64,000 nt of DNA from Mycolicibacterium nivoides (GCF_003855255.1 NZ_CP034072.1:496001-560000); one strand, 5' to 3'; shown: positions 25,032 to 34,441, numbered from the stretch's first letter. Made by a program: numbers and translations. The notes: generated by a model from the letters alone, not told the origin.

Positions 25032-25507
25032 TGGATCTGCAACCGTATGTCGAGACCGTCCGGTACGAGCTCGGCGTCGCCGCGGCAGCGGGAGGTGCCG
25101 AGGCGGAGGCGTTGGCCCAGCGGCTGACCGCACCACTGGAATCGGCGTTGCGGCTCGCGCTGCTGGAAGCGCTGTCCGAGGCGGCCGAGCAGATCACGCG
25201 GGAACTCGCACCCGGATCCGTGCATGTCCGACTCAACGGCCGTGACCCCGAGTTCACCGTCGAGCCCGCCGAGGCCGATGTTCCCGCGCCGGCGCCGTCA
25301 GTGGACGTTCCCGACGATGACGGCGGCGGCACCTGGCGGGTGTCATTGCGACTCCCGGAGACCCTGCGTGCCGGAGTGGAGGGTGCCGCCCGCCGCGAAG
25401 GTGTGTCGGTGAACGCCTGGCTCGTACGTTCCGCTGCGGCGGCCCTCGGCGGGGCCGGACGTCCGAGCCGTGGCGGCGACAAGAACTTCAGCGGCTGGGT
25501 CCGCTGA
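25031..25507 (+). CDS. HicB-like protein with C-terminal ribbon-helix-helix domain
   Basis: A 158-residue protein. An N-terminal helical part (VETVRYELGVAAAAGGAEAEALAQRL...) is followed by an acidic Pro/Ala linker and a C-terminal ribbon-helix-helix domain (TWRVSLRLPETLRAGVEGAARREGVSVNAWLVRSAAAAL). The family is often annotated as a HicB antitoxin, but no HicA toxin is present. The conserved partner is the DUF4097 gene 21 bases downstream. There is no ribosome-binding site before the ATG, and the operator abuts it, so the mRNA may be leaderless. Probable autorepressor of the pair. Confidence 0.85.
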   Translation: MDLQPYVETVRYELGVAAAAGGAEAEALAQRLTAPLESALRLALLEALSEAAEQITRELAPGSVHVRLNGRDPEFTVEPAEADVPAPAPSVDVPDDDGGGTWRVSLRLPETLRAGVEGAARREGVSVNAWLVRSAAAALGGAGRPSRGGDKNFSGWVR

Positions 25508-25528
25508 ATCCGACCGAAGGAGAATCTG

Positions 25529-26338
25529 ATGACCACGTTCCACACAGCCGAACCCATCACGGCCGTCGTCGAGATCGTTGCCGGTGCGGTGCACCTGGCA
25601 GCCACCGACCGTGACGACACCGTCGTAGACATCAAGCCGCGGGATCCCGAGCGCGCCTCCGATGTGCGGGCGGCCGAACAGGCCCGCGTCGATTTTCACA
25701 ACGGCACCCTCGTGGTGACCGCAGGCAGAAAGGTCCTGTCATTGGGACGAGGGGGAGCGGTCCGCGTCGACATCGCCCTGCCGGCCGGCTCCCGACTGAA
25801 CCTGTCCTCCGCGTCGGCCGACATCGACGCGGACGGCGTCTACTCGGACTGCCGCTGCGCTTCTGCCAGCGGTTCGGTACGGGTGGCGACCATCACCGGG
25901 AACATCAAGGCGGACAGCGCATCCGGCGATATCTCGATCGGCGATGTCGCGGGCAACGCACGGATCGCCACGGCGTCCGGTGATGCGGCGATCGATCGCA
26001 TCGATGGAGACGTCAAGTTCCAGGCGGCCAGCGGCAGCCTGGCGGTCGGGACGCTGCGCGGGCACCTCAGGCATCAGGCCGCGTCGGGTTCTGTCACTGT
26101 CGGCGTCGGGATCAGCGGTGCCCTGAGCGCCCAGACCGGTAGCGGTGAAGTCGAAGTCGGCATTCCGGAGGGCACCGCGGCCCGGCTCGAGCTCAAGACC
26201 CACTCGGGCACCGTCGACAACGGCTTGCAAACCTCCGACGGGCCGGCCGACGGAGACGAGACGTTCATGGTGCACGCCCGCACCGGCTCGGGAGACATCT
26301 CGATCCGACGCGCCGTCGGGTCGGCGGCCGGCTCCTAG
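25529..26338 (+). CDS. DUF4097 beta-helix-like repeat protein
   Basis: A 269-residue protein with repeating short strands of the form SASGDI/SASGSV (ASASGSVRVATITGNIKADSASGD and similar) predicted to build a right-handed beta-solenoid. No signal peptide or membrane anchor is seen, so it is probably cytoplasmic. The family occurs in actinobacteria and is linked to envelope-stress operons in some, but its role is unknown. Strong GAAGGAGA ribosome-binding site. It converges with the Ddn-like gene, overlapping by 4 bases. Confidence 0.87.
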   Translation: MTTFHTAEPITAVVEIVAGAVHLAATDRDDTVVDIKPRDPERASDVRAAEQARVDFHNGTLVVTAGRKVLSLGRGGAVRVDIALPAGSRLNLSSASADIDADGVYSDCRCASASGSVRVATITGNIKADSASGDISIGDVAGNARIATASGDAAIDRIDGDVKFQAASGSLAVGTLRGHLRHQAASGSVTVGVGISGALSAQTGSGEVEVGIPEGTAARLELKTHSGTVDNGLQTSDGPADGDETFMVHARTGSGDISIRRAVGSAAGS

Positions 26339-26787
26339 GCGGGATCGAACCGGAACACCGTCAAGCGCCCGGCCAATTTCTCGAATTCATCGGGCGTGCC
26401 GTCGATCACGAGGCCGCTGCGCTTGGCGAAGCCGACGCCGACCGGCACCTTGACCGCGAACGCGCGCAGCACCGGACGCGACTGGTCCGGCGTCAGTTCG
26501 ACGATCCGGACCGGTCGGGACCGTCGGCCCCTGGTGAGGGTTCCCGTGCCGGCGGCACGGGCATTGGCCGCCCAGTCCGAGCCGGGATAGCCCGCCACCG
26601 TGTACAGGCCACCGTCGTGGTCGAACGGCGTCATCGGAGTGCTGCGGAGTTTGCCGGTTTTGCGACCCGGAACCGTCAGCACCATCGCCGGCCCGGTGGG
26701 GAGTCCGAGGCGCTGCACCGCCATCATCACCTTGTTCATCGGCTTGAGCCAGCGTGGTGGTTGTGGCTCGGTCATATTCTGTGACAT
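26335..26787 (-). CDS. Deazaflavin (F420)-dependent nitroreductase-family protein (Ddn-like)
   Basis: A 150-residue split-barrel protein. GPAMVLTVPGRKTGKLRSTPMTPFDHDGGLYTVAGYPGSDWAANARAAG is the hallmark of the mycobacterial Ddn/FDOR-A group that binds F420H2 and reduces quinones or other small molecules. It lies 12 bases downstream of the NmrA-like SDR on the same strand, so both are probably transcribed from the ECF41-type promoter at about 27650. Possible role in oxidative-stress protection (inference). Confidence 0.9.
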   Translation of the reverse strand: MSQNMTEPQPPRWLKPMNKVMMAVQRLGLPTGPAMVLTVPGRKTGKLRSTPMTPFDHDGGLYTVAGYPGSDWAANARAAGTGTLTRGRRSRPVRIVELTPDQSRPVLRAFAVKVPVGVGFAKRSGLVIDGTPDEFEKLAGRLTVFRFDPA

Positions 26788-26799
26788 GTCTTGTACTCC

Positions 26800-27642
26800 T
26801 TAACTATCGCCGAACAACCCACGATGTGTGTCGACCCAGTCGGCGAACGTGGTCGCAGGGCGTCCGAGAATCTTGTCGACCTCGTGGGTGACCAGCGCCG
26901 GCCGCTCGACGGTGTCGGCCAGCAGGCCCATGTACGCGTCGGCGAACGCCGCCGGAAAGCCCAGGTCGACGAACCGCCGGCGCACCACGTCGGTGGGCAC
27001 CTCGCGATAGTGCAGCGGCCGCTCCAGCACGCGCCCGATCGTGTCCACCAGTTCGGTGTTGGTCAGCGCCTGCGGTCCTGTCAGCGGGATACGCTGTCCC
27101 ACAAGGTCGTCGGTCAGCAGTGCCACGGCGGCCACGGCGGCGATGTCGGCATCGACGATCACCGCGGTGGATGCGCCGGCGTACGGTCCGCTCACCACAT
27201 CGCCGGCCCGGATCTGTGCCGACCACATGCCCGCGAAATTGGACGCGAACACCGTGGGGCGCAGGCTGACCCACTCCAGGCCGGAGGCCACGGCCAGCTG
27301 CTCGACTTCGCGGTTGCGGTCCCCGCGCACGCGTGACGGTTGCCGCGAGTCGTCGTCATCGGCGTTGATCGCCGACAACGCGACCAGACGTTTCACGCCC
27401 GCGGCCCGGGCCAGTTCGACCGTCGGGGCCAATTCCTGCCCCAACGCACGGGAGTTGAGAAATACCGCCGAGGCGCCCGCCACGCCGTCGGCGGCGGATC
27501 GGACCAGTTCGACACCGGGCGGAAACCCGGCGGTTTCGGGGCTGCGGGTGAGGGCGCGCACGTAGGCACCGGCACGGACGAGTTCGGTGACAAGCGGGCG
27601 GCCGACATTGCCGGTTGCGCCCGTGACGAGAATTGTGTTCAT
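26800..27642 (-). CDS. NmrA-like NAD(P)-binding SDR (ECF41-associated)
   Basis: A 280-residue atypical SDR. The N-terminal MNTILVTGATGNVGRPLVTELV is the GxxGxxG nucleotide site. The body follows the NmrA/QOR2 pattern (VFLNSRALGQELAPTVELARAAGVKRLVALSAINADDD). The catalytic Tyr-Lys pair of classical SDRs is not evident. ECF41 sigma factors are known to sit beside and activate such oxidoreductase or epimerase genes, and this one is divergent from an ECF41-type gene. The Ddn-like gene follows in the same operon. Confidence 0.88.
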   Translation of the reverse strand: MNTILVTGATGNVGRPLVTELVRAGAYVRALTRSPETAGFPPGVELVRSAADGVAGASAVFLNSRALGQELAPTVELARAAGVKRLVALSAINADDDDSRQPSRVRGDRNREVEQLAVASGLEWVSLRPTVFASNFAGMWSAQIRAGDVVSGPYAGASTAVIVDADIAAVAAVALLTDDLVGQRIPLTGPQALTNTELVDTIGRVLERPLHYREVPTDVVRRRFVDLGFPAAFADAYMGLLADTVERPALVTHEVDKILGRPATTFADWVDTHRGLFGDS

Positions 27643-27651
27643 GCCATCAAG

Positions 27652-27714
27652 GACGGGGCGGTCGCCGGAAAAGTTACAGCCGCCGCCGGTAACTTTCCGG
27701 GCCGCTGATTCGTC
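27652..27714. promoter_or_regulatory. Symmetric divergent ECF41-type promoter pair
   Basis: On each strand there is a GTAACT -35-like element followed 16 bases later by CGTC. On the plus strand these are GGTAACT 27688-27694 and CGTC 27711-27714; on the minus strand TGTAACT 27678-27672 and CGTC 27655-27652. The ECF41 consensus I remember is TGTCACA-N16-CGTC. The ATGs follow 8 and 9 bases after CGTC, fitting leaderless mRNAs. The two -35 elements sit in an inverted repeat, CCGGAAA(A)GTTAC with GTAACTTTCCGG. Confidence 0.72.
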
Positions 27715-27722
27715 GTAACCAC

Positions 27723-28577
27723 ATGAACGGATCAGCGGGTCTCGAAGCGGCCTGGCGGGAACACCACCCGTACCTGGTCAATCTCGCCTATCAGATGGTG
27801 GGTGACATCGGCGATGCCGAGGACGTCGCCCAGGAGGCATTCCTGCGGCTGGCCCGTACCGATCATGAGCACCTCGACGACGTACGCGCCTGGCTCACGG
27901 TGGTGACCGGGCGGCTCTGCCTCGATCACGTTCGATCGGCCCGTTCCCGGCTCGAGCGTCCCGATCCGGGCGTCGTCCTGGAATCGAAGGCGTCAGCGGA
28001 CGCGGACCCGGCCGATCGGGTCACGCTCGACGACGAGGTTCGCGCCGCCTTGTTCGAGGTGCTGAACCGACTCAGCCCCGGGGAGCGCGTGGCATTCGTG
28101 CTGCACGATGTTTTCGCGGTGCCGTTCGACGAAATCGCCGAGACGGTCGGCAGGCCGGTAGGAACCTGTCGGCAGCTGGCTCGCCGAGCCAGGGCGAAGT
28201 TCACCACCGCCGCGCACCGGCCCGTCGATGTCGCCGTCGTCGAACACCGCCAGGTGATGGAGAAGTTCATGTCCGCATGCGCCACCGGTGACGTGCAGGC
28301 GCTGACCTCGGTGCTCGACCCGACCGTGTGGGGCGTCGGTACGGTCCTCGTCGATCCGGCGCCGCCCCCGCAGATCAACCACGGCCCCGACGCCGTCGCG
28401 ACGAACTTGCTGCGCTACCTGGGGCCGGGCGCGACCCTGGTGTGCGGGGCGGCCGGGGTACCGGTTCTCCTGGCATACGACCGCCGTCGGCTGTTCGCGG
28501 TCGTCACCCTGACCATCCGCGACGGCCTGGTGCTCAAGATCGAGGCCACCGCCGACCCGTCGGCCCGGATGCGGTGA
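27723..28577 (+). CDS. ECF sigma factor with C-terminal SnoaL-like domain (SigJ/ECF41 type)
   Basis: A 284-residue extracytoplasmic-function sigma factor. Region 2 begins [33 protein letters not shown]; region 4 is [44 protein letters not shown]-terminal NTF2/SnoaL-like domain from about residue 165 replaces a separate anti-sigma factor. The conserved DGGG motif I recall for ECF41 is not obvious here (a DPAPPP stretch lies at that place). It probably activates itself and the divergent SDR/Ddn operon. Confidence 0.9.
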   Translation: MNGSAGLEAAWREHHPYLVNLAYQMVGDIGDAEDVAQEAFLRLARTDHEHLDDVRAWLTVVTGRLCLDHVRSARSRLERPDPGVVLESKASADADPADRVTLDDEVRAALFEVLNRLSPGERVAFVLHDVFAVPFDEIAETVGRPVGTCRQLARRARAKFTTAAHRPVDVAVVEHRQVMEKFMSACATGDVQALTSVLDPTVWGVGTVLVDPAPPPQINHGPDAVATNLLRYLGPGATLVCGAAGVPVLLAYDRRRLFAVVTLTIRDGLVLKIEATADPSARMR

Positions 28578-28618
28578 CCGTCGGCGCCACCGGGCCCGGC
28601 ACGCGGCACAATGGACCA

Positions 28619-29803
28619 GTGAGCGACAGAATGCGTGTGCTGATACTCGGAAGCACCGGATCCATCGGCACCCAGGCGCTCGAGGTCATCGCGGCCAACC
28701 CCGACCGGTTCGAGGTCGTCGGTCTGGCTGCCGGTGGTGGTAACCCCGACCTGCTCGCTGCCCAGCGCGCCGCGACCGGCGTCGGCAACATCGCGGTCGC
28801 CGACCAGCGGGCCGCCGACAAGGTCGGCGACGTGACCTATGCCGGTCCCGACGCGGTCACCCGGCTGGTCGAGAACACCGAGGCCGATGTGGTGCTCAAC
28901 GCACTGGTCGGGGCGTTGGGGCTGGCACCGACGCTGGCTGCCCTGGCCACCGGCGCGCGCCTGGCCCTGGCCAACAAGGAGTCGCTGGTCGCGGGTGGGC
29001 CGCTGGTCCTCAAGGCTGCCGCACCGGGTCAGATCGTTCCCGTCGACTCCGAGCATTCCGCGATGGCCCAGTGCCTACGCGGGGGCACCCCCGACGAGGT
29101 CGCCAAGATCGTCCTCACCGCCTCGGGCGGCCCGTTCCTGGGATGGTCGGCCGCCGACCTGGAATCGGTCACCCCGGAGCAGGCAGGCAAGCATCCGACC
29201 TGGTCGATGGGCCCGATGAACACGCTGAACTCGGCGACCCTGGTCAACAAGGGCCTGGAACTGATCGAGACCCATCTGTTGTTCGGCATCGACTACGACC
29301 GCATCGAGGTCGTGGTGCATCCGCAGTCGATCGTGCACTCGATGGCCACCTTCACCGACGGTTCGACCCTGGCCCAGGCCAGCCCGCCGGACATGAAACT
29401 GCCGATCGCGCTGGCGCTGGGCTGGCCGTCGCGGGTTCCCGGAGCGGCGCTGGCCTGCGACTTCACCACCGCTTCCACCTGGGAATTCCTGCCCCTGGAC
29501 AACGAGGTGTTCCCCGCGGTGAATTTTGCCCGGCAGGCCGGAACTCGCGGCGGCTGTCTGACCGCGGTGTACAACGCGGCCAACGAGGAGTCAGCCGAAG
29601 CGTTCCTTCAGGGTCGGATCCCGTTCCCGGCGATCGTCGACACCGTCGGTGACGTGTTGCACGCTGCCGACCAGTGGGCTGCCGAACCCGCTACCGTGGA
29701 AGAAGTACTCGACGCGCAGCGCTGGGCCAGAGAAAAGGCACGAGAGGGCATCGGCACGCGCTTTGAGGAGAAATCCATGAGAAAAGGGCTCGTCACCAAA
29801 TGA
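28619..29803 (+). CDS. dxr: 1-deoxy-D-xylulose-5-phosphate reductoisomerase
   Basis: A 394-residue enzyme of the MEP isoprenoid pathway. It converts DXP to 2-C-methyl-D-erythritol-4-phosphate with NADPH. The NADPH motif is [29 protein letters not shown] and PVDSEHSAM give the metal ligands, followed by SGGPF and the HPQSIVHSM loop. The GTG start at 28619 was chosen over the internal ATG at 28631. The last codons overlap the rip1 start (ATGA). The order dxr-rip1-ispG is conserved in mycobacteria. Confidence 0.97.
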   Translation: MSDRMRVLILGSTGSIGTQALEVIAANPDRFEVVGLAAGGGNPDLLAAQRAATGVGNIAVADQRAADKVGDVTYAGPDAVTRLVENTEADVVLNALVGALGLAPTLAALATGARLALANKESLVAGGPLVLKAAAPGQIVPVDSEHSAMAQCLRGGTPDEVAKIVLTASGGPFLGWSAADLESVTPEQAGKHPTWSMGPMNTLNSATLVNKGLELIETHLLFGIDYDRIEVVVHPQSIVHSMATFTDGSTLAQASPPDMKLPIALALGWPSRVPGAALACDFTTASTWEFLPLDNEVFPAVNFARQAGTRGGCLTAVYNAANEESAEAFLQGRIPFPAIVDTVGDVLHAADQWAAEPATVEEVLDAQRWAREKAREGIGTRFEEKSMRKGLVTK

Positions 29804-31020
29804 TGTTCGTCATCGGCATCGCGCTCTTCGCGCTGGCCATCCTGGTATCGGTGGCACTGCACGAATGCGGGCACATGTGGGTGGCGCGCGCCACCGGGAT
29901 GAAGGTGCGTCGCTACTTCGTCGGCTTCGGCCCGACGCTGTGGTCGACGCGGCGCCCCAACGCACTGGGGGAGACCGAGTACGGCATCAAGGCCATCCCG
30001 CTGGGCGGCTTCTGCGATATCGCGGGCATGACTTCGGTCGACGAGATCGCACCCGAAGACCGGCCGTACGCCATGTACAAGCAGAAGGTGTGGAAGCGCG
30101 TCGCGGTGCTGTTCGCCGGGCCCGCAATGAACTTCATCATCGGCCTGGTGCTCCTGTACGCCATCGCGATCATGTGGGGTCTGCCCAACATCACTCAGCC
30201 CACCACCGCCATCGTCGGCGAAACCGGTTGTGTTGCAGCGCAACTGAGCCTCGACAAGATGGATGAGTGCACGGGGCCGGGGCCTGCGGCGCAGGCCGGC
30301 ATCCGATCCGGCGACGAGATCGTCAAGGTCGGCGACACCAAGGTCTCCGATTTCAGCCAGATGGCCGCCGCGGTGCGCAAGCTCGACGGCCCGGTGACCA
30401 TCGAGCTCAAGCGTGACGGCCAGACCATCACGACCGTCGTCGACGTCACCCAGACCCAGCGATTCACCAGCGCGGACGCCAAGACGCCCGCCACGGTCGG
30501 CGCGATCGGCGTCAGCGCGGTCAAGGTTGCCCCGCCCACCCCGTACAACCCGATCGCCGCAGTGCCGGCCACGATCTCGTTCACCGGCGACATGGTCGTC
30601 GAGCTGGGCAAATCGCTGGCCAAGATCCCCACCAAGATCGGCGCCCTCGTGCAGGCCATCGGCGGCGGTGAGCGGGACAAGGAAACGCCGATCAGCGTCG
30701 TCGGCGCCAGCATCATCGGCGGCGAGACCGTCGAGGCCGGGTTGTGGGTGGCGTTCTGGTTCTTCCTGGCGCAGCTGAACTTCGTGCTCGGCGCGATCAA
30801 CCTGGTGCCGCTGCTTCCGTTCGACGGCGGCCACATCGCGGTGGCGACGTACGAAAAGATCCGCAACATGATCCGTGCGGCCTTCGGCAAAGTCGCCGCA
30901 GGCCCGGTCAACTACCTCAAGCTCATGCCCGCCACCTACGTGGTGTTGGTGGTCGTGCTCGGCTATACGTTGCTGACCGTCACGGCAGACCTGGTCAACC
31001 CCCTCAGCATCTTCCAGTAG
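29800..31020 (+). CDS. rip1: Site-2 protease Rip1 (RseP/M50 family)
   Basis: A 406-residue intramembrane zinc protease that cuts anti-sigma factors inside the membrane. The first membrane segment contains the active-site HECGH (residues 21-25, the HExxH motif). A PDZ domain follows at about residues 130-220 ([22 protein letters not shown]), then a C-terminal membrane segment with the third zinc ligand in [12 protein letters not shown]. Its length is close to the M. tuberculosis enzyme. It is embedded between two MEP-pathway genes, as in other mycobacteria. Confidence 0.96.
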   Translation: MMFVIGIALFALAILVSVALHECGHMWVARATGMKVRRYFVGFGPTLWSTRRPNALGETEYGIKAIPLGGFCDIAGMTSVDEIAPEDRPYAMYKQKVWKRVAVLFAGPAMNFIIGLVLLYAIAIMWGLPNITQPTTAIVGETGCVAAQLSLDKMDECTGPGPAAQAGIRSGDEIVKVGDTKVSDFSQMAAAVRKLDGPVTIELKRDGQTITTVVDVTQTQRFTSADAKTPATVGAIGVSAVKVAPPTPYNPIAAVPATISFTGDMVVELGKSLAKIPTKIGALVQAIGGGERDKETPISVVGASIIGGETVEAGLWVAFWFFLAQLNFVLGAINLVPLLPFDGGHIAVATYEKIRNMIRAAFGKVAAGPVNYLKLMPATYVVLVVVLGYTLLTVTADLVNPLSIFQ

Positions 31021-31029
31021 GAGAACCTT

Positions 31030-32184
31030 GTGACGTCCATCGGTCTGGGCATGCCGGCGCCGCCCGCGCCAACTCTTGCGCCGCGGCGCAAGACCCGTCA
31101 GCTCGATGTCGGCGGTGTGGGCATCGGCAGTGAGCACCCGATCGCGGTGCAGTCCATGTGCACCACCAAGACTCACGACGTGAACTCGACGCTGCAGCAG
31201 ATCGCCGAGCTGACCGCCTCGGGCTGCGACATCGTCCGGGTGGCCTGCCCCCGGCAGGAGGACGCCGACGCGCTCGCCGAGATCGCCCGGCACAGCCAGA
31301 TCCCGGTCATCGCCGACATCCACTTCCAGCCCAAGTACATCTTCGCCGCGATCGACGCCGGATGCGCGGCCGTGCGCGTCAACCCCGGCAACATCAAGGA
31401 GTTCGACGGCCGGGTCAAGGAGGTGGCCAAGGCCGCCGGCGACGCGGGCATCCCGATCCGCATCGGCGTCAACGCCGGCTCGCTGGATCCGCGGTTGATG
31501 CAGAAGTACGGCAAGGCCACTCCGGAGGCACTGGTCGAATCCGCGCTGTGGGAGGCGTCGCTGTTCGAGGAGCACGGATACGGCGACATCAAGATCAGCG
31601 TGAAGCACAACGATCCGGTGATCATGGTCGAGGCCTACCGGCAGTTGGCCGCCCAGTGTGACTACCCGCTGCACCTCGGTGTCACCGAAGCCGGACCGGC
31701 GTTCCAGGGCACCATCAAGTCAGCGGTGGCGTTCGGCGCGCTGCTGTCCCAGGGCATCGGCGACACCATCCGGGTGTCGCTGTCGGCCCCGCCGGCCGAA
31801 GAGGTCAAGGTCGGCAATCAGATCCTTGAGTCGCTGAACCTGCGGCCGCGTGGTCTGGAGATCGTGTCCTGCCCGTCCTGCGGTCGGGCACAGGTCGACG
31901 TGTACACCTTGGCCAACGCGGTGAGTGCGGGCCTGGACGGTCTCGATGTCCCGCTGCGGGTGGCGGTGATGGGCTGCGTGGTCAACGGTCCGGGTGAGGC
32001 CCGCGAGGCGGATCTCGGGGTTGCCTCCGGCAACGGCAAGGGCCAGATCTTCGTCAAGGGTGAGGTCATCAAGACCGTCCCCGAGGCGCAGATCGTCGAG
32101 ACACTCATCGAAGAGGCCATGCGCCTGGCGGAAGCGGCGGATTCAGATGATGCCACCGGTTCGCCAGTGGTCACCGTAAGCTGA
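31030..32184 (+). CDS. ispG: 4-hydroxy-3-methylbut-2-en-1-yl diphosphate synthase
   Basis: A 384-residue 4Fe-4S enzyme (also gcpE) of the MEP pathway, converting MEcPP to HMBPP with reduced ferredoxin or flavodoxin. N-terminal TIM barrel with [31 protein letters not shown] and RVNPGNI. C-terminal cluster domain with Cys ligands in [11 protein letters not shown] and [14 protein letters not shown] start at 31030 after GGAGAA, 9 bases from the rip1 stop. Confidence 0.97.
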   Translation: MTSIGLGMPAPPAPTLAPRRKTRQLDVGGVGIGSEHPIAVQSMCTTKTHDVNSTLQQIAELTASGCDIVRVACPRQEDADALAEIARHSQIPVIADIHFQPKYIFAAIDAGCAAVRVNPGNIKEFDGRVKEVAKAAGDAGIPIRIGVNAGSLDPRLMQKYGKATPEALVESALWEASLFEEHGYGDIKISVKHNDPVIMVEAYRQLAAQCDYPLHLGVTEAGPAFQGTIKSAVAFGALLSQGIGDTIRVSLSAPPAEEVKVGNQILESLNLRPRGLEIVSCPSCGRAQVDVYTLANAVSAGLDGLDVPLRVAVMGCVVNGPGEAREADLGVASGNGKGQIFVKGEVIKTVPEAQIVETLIEEAMRLAEAADSDDATGSPVVTVS

Positions 32185-32239
32185 TAGCGACCCTGTGGGC
32201 GGGGTCACCCAACCTTGGCTTGAGCAGAGGGAATCGCCA

Positions 32240-33094
32240 ATGTCGGCACCGCCGCTGTTCCGACTCGTCGACGAGCGACGCGTCTCCGTGGTGCGTGACG
32301 CCACCCCCTGCATGCAGGTGTTCGAGGAGGACCCGGTGGGGTCCTGCATGGTCGCCGCACGGGTCGCCGAGTTCGGCGTCGAACATGGCGCGATCGGCGG
32401 GGAGCTGTGGACCAGGCGCGGCGTTACCGAGTCACTGTGTTACGCCGGCCCCAACCTGATCCCGTTGCGCGGGGATGCCGAGGACCTCAAGGCGTTCTCG
32501 GACAAGGCGATGAGCACGGCGCGTCGGTGCTCCTCCCTGGTCGGCCGGGCCGAATTGGTGATGCCGATGTGGCGGCGGCTGGAATCGGTGTGGGGCACCG
32601 CCCGTGACGTCCGCGAGCAACAACCGTTGATGGCGCTGAACTCGATGCCGCAGTGCGCGATCGACCCGGCGGTCCGCCCGGTGCGCATGGAGGAACTCGA
32701 CGCCTACCTCGTCGCGGCCGTCGACATGTTCATCGGCGAGGTCGGTGTCGACCCGCGGCTGGGTGACGGCGGCCGTGGTTACCGCCGCCGGATTGCCGGG
32801 CTGATCGCCGCGGGACGGGCGTGGGCCCGGTTCGAGCGCGGCGAGGTGGTGTTCAAAGCCGAGGTCGGATCGCAGTCTCCGTCGGTCGGCCAGATCCAGG
32901 GGGTGTGGGTGCATCCCGAGTGGCGGGGCCACGGGCTGGGCACCACGGGAACGGCAGCGCTGGCGACCGCCGTGGTCGGGTCGGGCCGCATCGCGAGCTT
33001 GTACGTCAACAGCTACAACACCGTCGCCCGGGCGACGTACGCCCGCATCGGATTCGAGCAGGTCGGTACATTCGCGACGGTGTTGCTGGACTGA
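32240..33094 (+). CDS. GNAT acetyltransferase with N-terminal DUF4081-like domain (Rv2867c-like)
   Basis: A 284-residue protein. The N-terminal half (FRLVDERRVSVVRDATPCMQVFEEDPVGSCMVAARV) is an actinobacterial domain of unknown role. The C-terminal half is a GNAT domain with the acetyl-CoA loop WVHPEWRGHGLGTTGTAAL and a final YARIGFEQVG strand. It is conserved downstream of ispG in mycobacteria. ATG at 32240 was chosen; the open frame upstream covers the ispG leader gap only. Substrate unknown. Confidence 0.88.
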   Translation: MSAPPLFRLVDERRVSVVRDATPCMQVFEEDPVGSCMVAARVAEFGVEHGAIGGELWTRRGVTESLCYAGPNLIPLRGDAEDLKAFSDKAMSTARRCSSLVGRAELVMPMWRRLESVWGTARDVREQQPLMALNSMPQCAIDPAVRPVRMEELDAYLVAAVDMFIGEVGVDPRLGDGGRGYRRRIAGLIAAGRAWARFERGEVVFKAEVGSQSPSVGQIQGVWVHPEWRGHGLGTTGTAALATAVVGSGRIASLYVNSYNTVARATYARIGFEQVGTFATVLLD

Positions 33095-33112
33095 GCCCTG
33101 CAGGAGCGGGCG

Positions 33113-33661
33113 TCACCGCCGCACGGCGGCGGCCCGCAGCAGGTCATCGACCGACCATTGGTCGTCGGCATGGGAGCCGTATTTGGCGGCGACCACCACG
33201 CCGTCCGGGGCGACGAGGAAATCTGCGGGCAGCCCGAGCCGGCCACCGGCCTGTCTGCCTGCCGGGGCGCGGAACCGCCCGCCCACCGTCAGCAGGCCGC
33301 CGCGGATGATGGCCGGCCAGCTGCGGGGATCGAGCAGTGCCCGGGCACCGGATTCGACTCCGAACTCCCGGTAGATCTCCTTGCCCGGATCGGCGACGGT
33401 GGCGAACGGCAGATCCGATGTGTGCTCGGCCAATTCGGCTGCGGGGGAGTGGAAGAAGACCACCTCGCGGATACCGGCGGCACTGATCTCCGCGTGCCGG
33501 GCCACGAACGAACGCAGGTGCAGATTGCAGATCGGACACCCCGCGAACCGTCTGAATTGCAGGTGTACCAGGCCGTGTGGATCAGGGACCGGGATGTGTT
33601 CGCCTGTGACACTGAGGAACTGGTGCGGTGGGACCGTCGCGGGCGGATCGGGTTGGGGCAC
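33113..33661 (-). CDS. AhpC/TSA-family thioredoxin-like protein
   Basis: A 182-residue thioredoxin-fold protein. FRRFAGCPICNLHLRSF carries a CxxC redox pair in place of the single peroxidatic Cys of true AhpC. VVFFHSPAAELAEHTSDLPFATVADPGKEIYREFGVE and a C-terminal PADFLVAPDGVVVAAKYG follow the peroxiredoxin-like family. Probably a cytoplasmic disulfide or peroxide-detoxifying enzyme. Divergent from a TetR gene across a perfect operator (33686-33717), so likely controlled by it. Confidence 0.86.
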   Translation of the reverse strand: MPQPDPPATVPPHQFLSVTGEHIPVPDPHGLVHLQFRRFAGCPICNLHLRSFVARHAEISAAGIREVVFFHSPAAELAEHTSDLPFATVADPGKEIYREFGVESGARALLDPRSWPAIIRGGLLTVGGRFRAPAGRQAGGRLGLPADFLVAPDGVVVAAKYGSHADDQWSVDDLLRAAAVRR

Positions 33662-33685
33662 GGTTCCTCCTTGTTGGCGTGCGGT

Positions 33686-33717
33686 GTACGCCTATGGATT
33701 GAAGGCTATAGGCGTAC
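33686..33717. promoter_or_regulatory. Perfect 10-bp inverted repeat operator for TetR
   Basis: GTACGCCTAT, 12 bases, ATAGGCGTAC in the 76-base gap between the thioredoxin-like gene and the TetR gene. A further TGTACGC half-site follows at 33720. Arm length, spacing and the divergent setting fit a TetR autoregulatory operator. Confidence 0.82.
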
Positions 33718-33737
33718 GTTGTACGCTGTCAATCGTC

Positions 33738-34346
33738 ATGCCGCGCCCGCGTTCACTCAGTCAGGCCCAGCTCGCCGCAGCTGCGTTGGCAGTCGTCGAC
33801 GCCGACGGGCTGGAGGGCCTGTCGATGCGCGCCGTCGCCCGGCGGCTGGGCCTGGGCACCATGTCGCTGTACCGGTACGTGGCTGATCGCGACGAACTCG
33901 AAGCGCTCGTGGTGGACCTCGTGCTCGGCGAGATCGAACCCGGACCACCACGGGGTTCGGCGCGCCAACAGCTCACCGAGTTGGCCGAGCGTGTGCGCGT
34001 TGCTGCCGCACGGCATCCCGCGGTGGTGCCCTTGCTGCTGACACACCGGCACCGCTCGCCGGCGTCGTTGCGCTGGGGGGAAATGGTGCTGGGTGTGCTC
34101 ACCGCCGCCGGCTATGGCGGCAAACGCCGGGTGTATGCGTTCCGGGCGGTGCTGGCCTACATCTTCGGTGCCATCGAGATCGAGATGCTGGGAAGTCTGA
34201 CCGGCCCGGGAACTCGGACGCTGGCCGGTCTGCCTGCCGACGAATATCCGCTGTTGTCGGAGACCGCGGCGGTGGCGCACGGTATCCGGCCGGATGAGGA
34301 GTTCCGGCGCGGTCTGGAGATCCTGTTGCGTGCTCTGGACCTGTGA
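33738..34346 (+). CDS. TetR-family repressor with TetR_C (tetracycline-repressor-like) domain
   Basis: A 202-residue repressor. The helix-turn-helix is LSMRAVARRLGLGTMSLYRYVADRDELEAL, near the classic TetR type (LGVEQPTLYWHV-like). The C-terminal domain is the larger TetR_C variety. ATG at 33738 was chosen; the open frame upstream runs across the operator and the antisense of the thioredoxin-like gene. It likely represses itself and the divergent redox gene. Ligand unknown. Confidence 0.92.
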   Translation: MPRPRSLSQAQLAAAALAVVDADGLEGLSMRAVARRLGLGTMSLYRYVADRDELEALVVDLVLGEIEPGPPRGSARQQLTELAERVRVAAARHPAVVPLLLTHRHRSPASLRWGEMVLGVLTAAGYGGKRRVYAFRAVLAYIFGAIEIEMLGSLTGPGTRTLAGLPADEYPLLSETAAVAHGIRPDEEFRRGLEILLRALDL

Positions 34347-34441
34347 AGCGACGGGGCAACTTGTCGGTCTCACGACTGTCTCGGTTCGGTATCGGTGCGC
34401 CTCCGACGAAACCGGCGTCCGCGTTTCTAACATCAGCCTCA

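Noticed and set aside
25031..26338. HicAB toxin-antitoxin system
   Set aside because: The HicB-like protein has no adjacent HicA-type toxin; the partner is a DUF4097 protein of 269 residues.
29608..31674. 688-codon reverse open frame opposite rip1 and ispG
   Set aside because: Antisense shadow of two well-conserved genes; the composition is His/Asp/Gly-rich as expected for reverse complements of high-GC codons.
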